Assembly (NCBI GenBank): GCA_030147925.1
Contig: JASBUK010000132.1
Location: 1 to 43,461, forward strand
Direction of reading: 5' to 3'
Length of the DNA: 43,461 bases
Source of the DNA: Trueperaceae bacterium
GTDB lineage: Bacteria > Deinococcota > Deinococci > Deinococcales > Trueperaceae
Shown: one piece after another, positions 42,125-43,461 of the stretch
Layout of the letters: every line of letters starts with the position of its first letter
Numbering within the stretch: the first letter of the stretch is position 1
The notes under the pieces: model-generated
Seen by the model: only the letters and a program-made list of their open reading frames with translations
The model's database searches: none
Told to the model about the DNA's origin: nothing
Position numbers and translations under genes: made by a program

Positions 42125-43200
42125 TTACTCTTGTTGACCAATCGCGTAATCAAGCCAGGCGAATTCACTGATCTTGTGGAAAGCGCGAATCTCGTCACGG
42201 AATTTAAGCCAGTTTTCATAAACCGTAGCAAAGAACGCGTCCTTAGCAGCATTCTCTTCGTTAATTTCGTTGGCAAAGCCCTCCAGCGTCTTAAGGTACT
42301 CGGTGGGGAAGGTACGCAATTCGATGCTACCTTCTCCAAGCATCCGCTGCAGTGCCGGGCCATTCTTGGCATCATAATCGGCCAGCATCTGCAAGTTAGC
42401 TGCTTTGGAAGCTACCTGAATGGCATTTTTAATATCCTCAGGCAAACCATTGTAAACATCTAAATTCACATAAGTACCTAAGGTCGGTCCGGGTTCGTGC
42501 CAACCGGGTGCGTAGTAGAATTTTGCCACCTTGTTAAAGCCTAAAATCTCGTCGTCATAGGGGCCGACCCAATCGGTAGCGTCGATGGTGCCGCGCTCGA
42601 GCGCCAAGTAAATTTCACCCCCGGGCAAGACCTGCACGTTCGCTCCGGCGCGGCTCATTATCTGTCCACCCAAACCAGGAATGCGTATGGTCAGACCCTG
42701 CAAATCCTCGGCGCTGTTGATTTCCTTATTGAACCAACCGCCCATCTGCACGCCGGTATTACCCGCGGCAAAAGCTATTAGGTTATCTCCTGCATTTAAC
42801 TCATTCCAGAATTCCTGTCCACCGCCCGACTCTAACCAGGCGTTTTGCTGTTGAGCATTAAGGCCAAAGGGAACGGTAGTGAAAAAAGCATGGGCAGGAT
42901 TCTTGCCGACATAGTAGTAAGAAGCCGTGTGACCCATTTCGAAAGCGCCACTGGAAACGGCGTCATAAACCTCCAGACCGCCGACCTGCGCGCCTGCCGG
43001 GAAAACTTCGACTTCGACGTCACCTTCGGTGACTTCGGATAAGAACTTAGCGGTATTGGTAGCCCCACCGTAGATAGTATCAAGCGAGGTTGGCCAAAAC
43101 GGAACCTGCCCGCCTGGGCATTGGCAAACATTAGCGGTGAGAACGTGGCGCTTGCCGCCGCGGTCAAACCAGCTTTTTTGAGGAAATCACGACGTTTCAT
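42125..43200 (-). pseudogene. dctP: TRAP substrate-binding protein DctP (2-oxoacid/lactate type), frameshifted
   Basis: ATG 43200 behind TTGGAGG opens a Tat-like signal (MKRRDFLKKAGLTAAASATF, then cleavage near FANAQA). After GRFRF the frame shifts in a T4 run at 43096-43099 (minus strand). The next frame continues WPTSLDTIYGGATNTAKFLS through to the end at 42125 without interruption. Family members have several residues between FRW and WPTSLDT, so the lesion may be a short deletion, not just one lost base. FYYAPGWHEPG and YLALERGTIDATDWVGP resemble 2-oxoacid or lactate-binding TRAP proteins such as TakP. It converges with dctQM. If the shift is real, the transporter lacks its receptor. Confidence 0.85.
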
Positions 43201-43347
43201 TCGTACCTCCAAGAGTAATGATTGGTTTTGAACCGACGCCAGTATACGTTAGGCTTGAATTAAATTACAAGTTGGCCTGTATAAACCAATATTTCATTAA
43301 GTCCGTTACTCAAGGTTTGTAATTTATACCGTAATTGCTAGTTGCCA
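43201..43347. other. dctP upstream region and probable IS left end
   Basis: The gap holds no gene. TAAATTACAA (43261-43270) and TTGTAATTTA (43317-43326) are perfect 10-bp inverted arms 46 bp apart, possibly operator halves for dctP or related to the insertion sequence boundary. The IS terminus cannot be fixed without its right end. Confidence 0.4.
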
Positions 43348-43410
43348 TCCATAGGGATGACCGTTCAAACTGGTGTTGATTGACATCAAGTTTGGAGGAA
43401 TCCCTATGGA
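43348..43410 (+). promoter_or_regulatory. Inverted repeat sequestering the transposase start
   Basis: TCCATAGGGAT (43348-43358) and ATCCCTATGGA (43400-43410) are perfect 11-bp inverted arms. The second arm contains the transposase ATG (43406) and abuts its GGAGG site (43394-43398), so a read-through mRNA would fold and hide the start. Such read-in protection is known in other insertion sequences. Confidence 0.55.
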
Positions 43411-43461
43411 CGACAGCTTTATTGTAACGGCTTACTGCATTATCAGTGATACGCTCTCACA
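43406..43461 (+). CDS. N-terminal fragment of an insertion-sequence transposase (runs off window)
   Basis: The 18 visible codons MDDSFIVTAYCIISDTLS, preceded by TTGGAGG, resemble the N-terminus of IS982/IS4-like transposases, which often begin with a short acidic start followed by a FIVTVYC-like strand. The element must begin upstream, between the dctP promoter region and here; its exact end is not evident. The gene continues beyond the window, so family assignment is tentative. Confidence 0.5.
   Translation, partial: MDDSFIVTAYCIISDTLS

Noticed and set aside
1..43461. tRNA, rRNA, riboswitch or toxin-antitoxin genes
   Set aside because: Intergenic regions were read for cloverleaf-like T-loops, conserved riboswitch cores and small paired ORFs; none was convincing.

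Overview
The window looks like a chromosomal segment of a bacterium in the Deinococcota, possibly a Truepera-like lineage. This is an inference from style, not from a marker gene. Supporting signs are substrate-binding proteins with signal peptides ending in GLAQ or SLSQ, several genes whose -10-like TANNNT motif sits just before the start codon, and an alaS-ruvX-mltG run. There are no rRNA or tRNA genes and no CRISPR array. The right edge enters an insertion sequence.

Layout. 1-1.5 kb: a small lipoprotein and a LuxR-type regulator, both on the minus strand. 1.5-3.6 kb: a peroxide-defence pair, catalase katA with a Fur/PerR-like operator in its promoter, followed by a Fur-family gene with all five PerR metal ligands. 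3.95-5.5 kb: a leishmanolysin-like (M8) lipoprotein with duplicated Ig-like domains, broken by a 55-bp deletion. 5.8-11.7 kb: a CBM48-like protein, then comB-like, Nudix, mutS and mutL. 11.9-13.9 kb: minus-strand DUF72 (no canonical start codon), an unknown protein and a frameshifted AhpD-like gene. 14-20.4 kb: a sugar locus with a divergent ArsR-type regulator, two ABC permeases, a binding protein and a GH2 beta-glycosidase. 20.7-25.6 kb: RIO kinase, DUF1572, HAD phosphatase, two methyltransferases and an MFS transporter. 25.9-30.2 kb: alaS, ruvX, mltG. 30.4-37.3 kb: an alpha-galactoside locus with permeases, binding protein, FG-GAP protein, GH4 alpha-galactosidase and LacI regulator. 37.4-43.2 kb: a MoaD/ThiS-like protein, a tungsten-type aldehyde:ferredoxin oxidoreductase, and a TRAP transporter whose binding protein is frameshifted. 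43.4 kb to the end: the start of a transposase.

The two sugar loci are similar in plan: importer, intracellular glycosidase and a local regulator. The AOR/TRAP block may couple carboxylate uptake to ferredoxin-linked aldehyde or acid metabolism.

The most striking signal is not a gene. The palindrome GCTCGAGC occurs 31 times by hand count where about one is expected. It falls in all three reading frames and on both gene strands, and behaves like the cyanobacterial HIP1 octamer. Intergenic regions also carry at least three families of short, MITE-like or low-complexity repeats. Several genes are broken by small indels, and a 19-codon remnant of an NAD-dependent epimerase lies behind lacI. This points either to active gene decay or to residual sequence errors.
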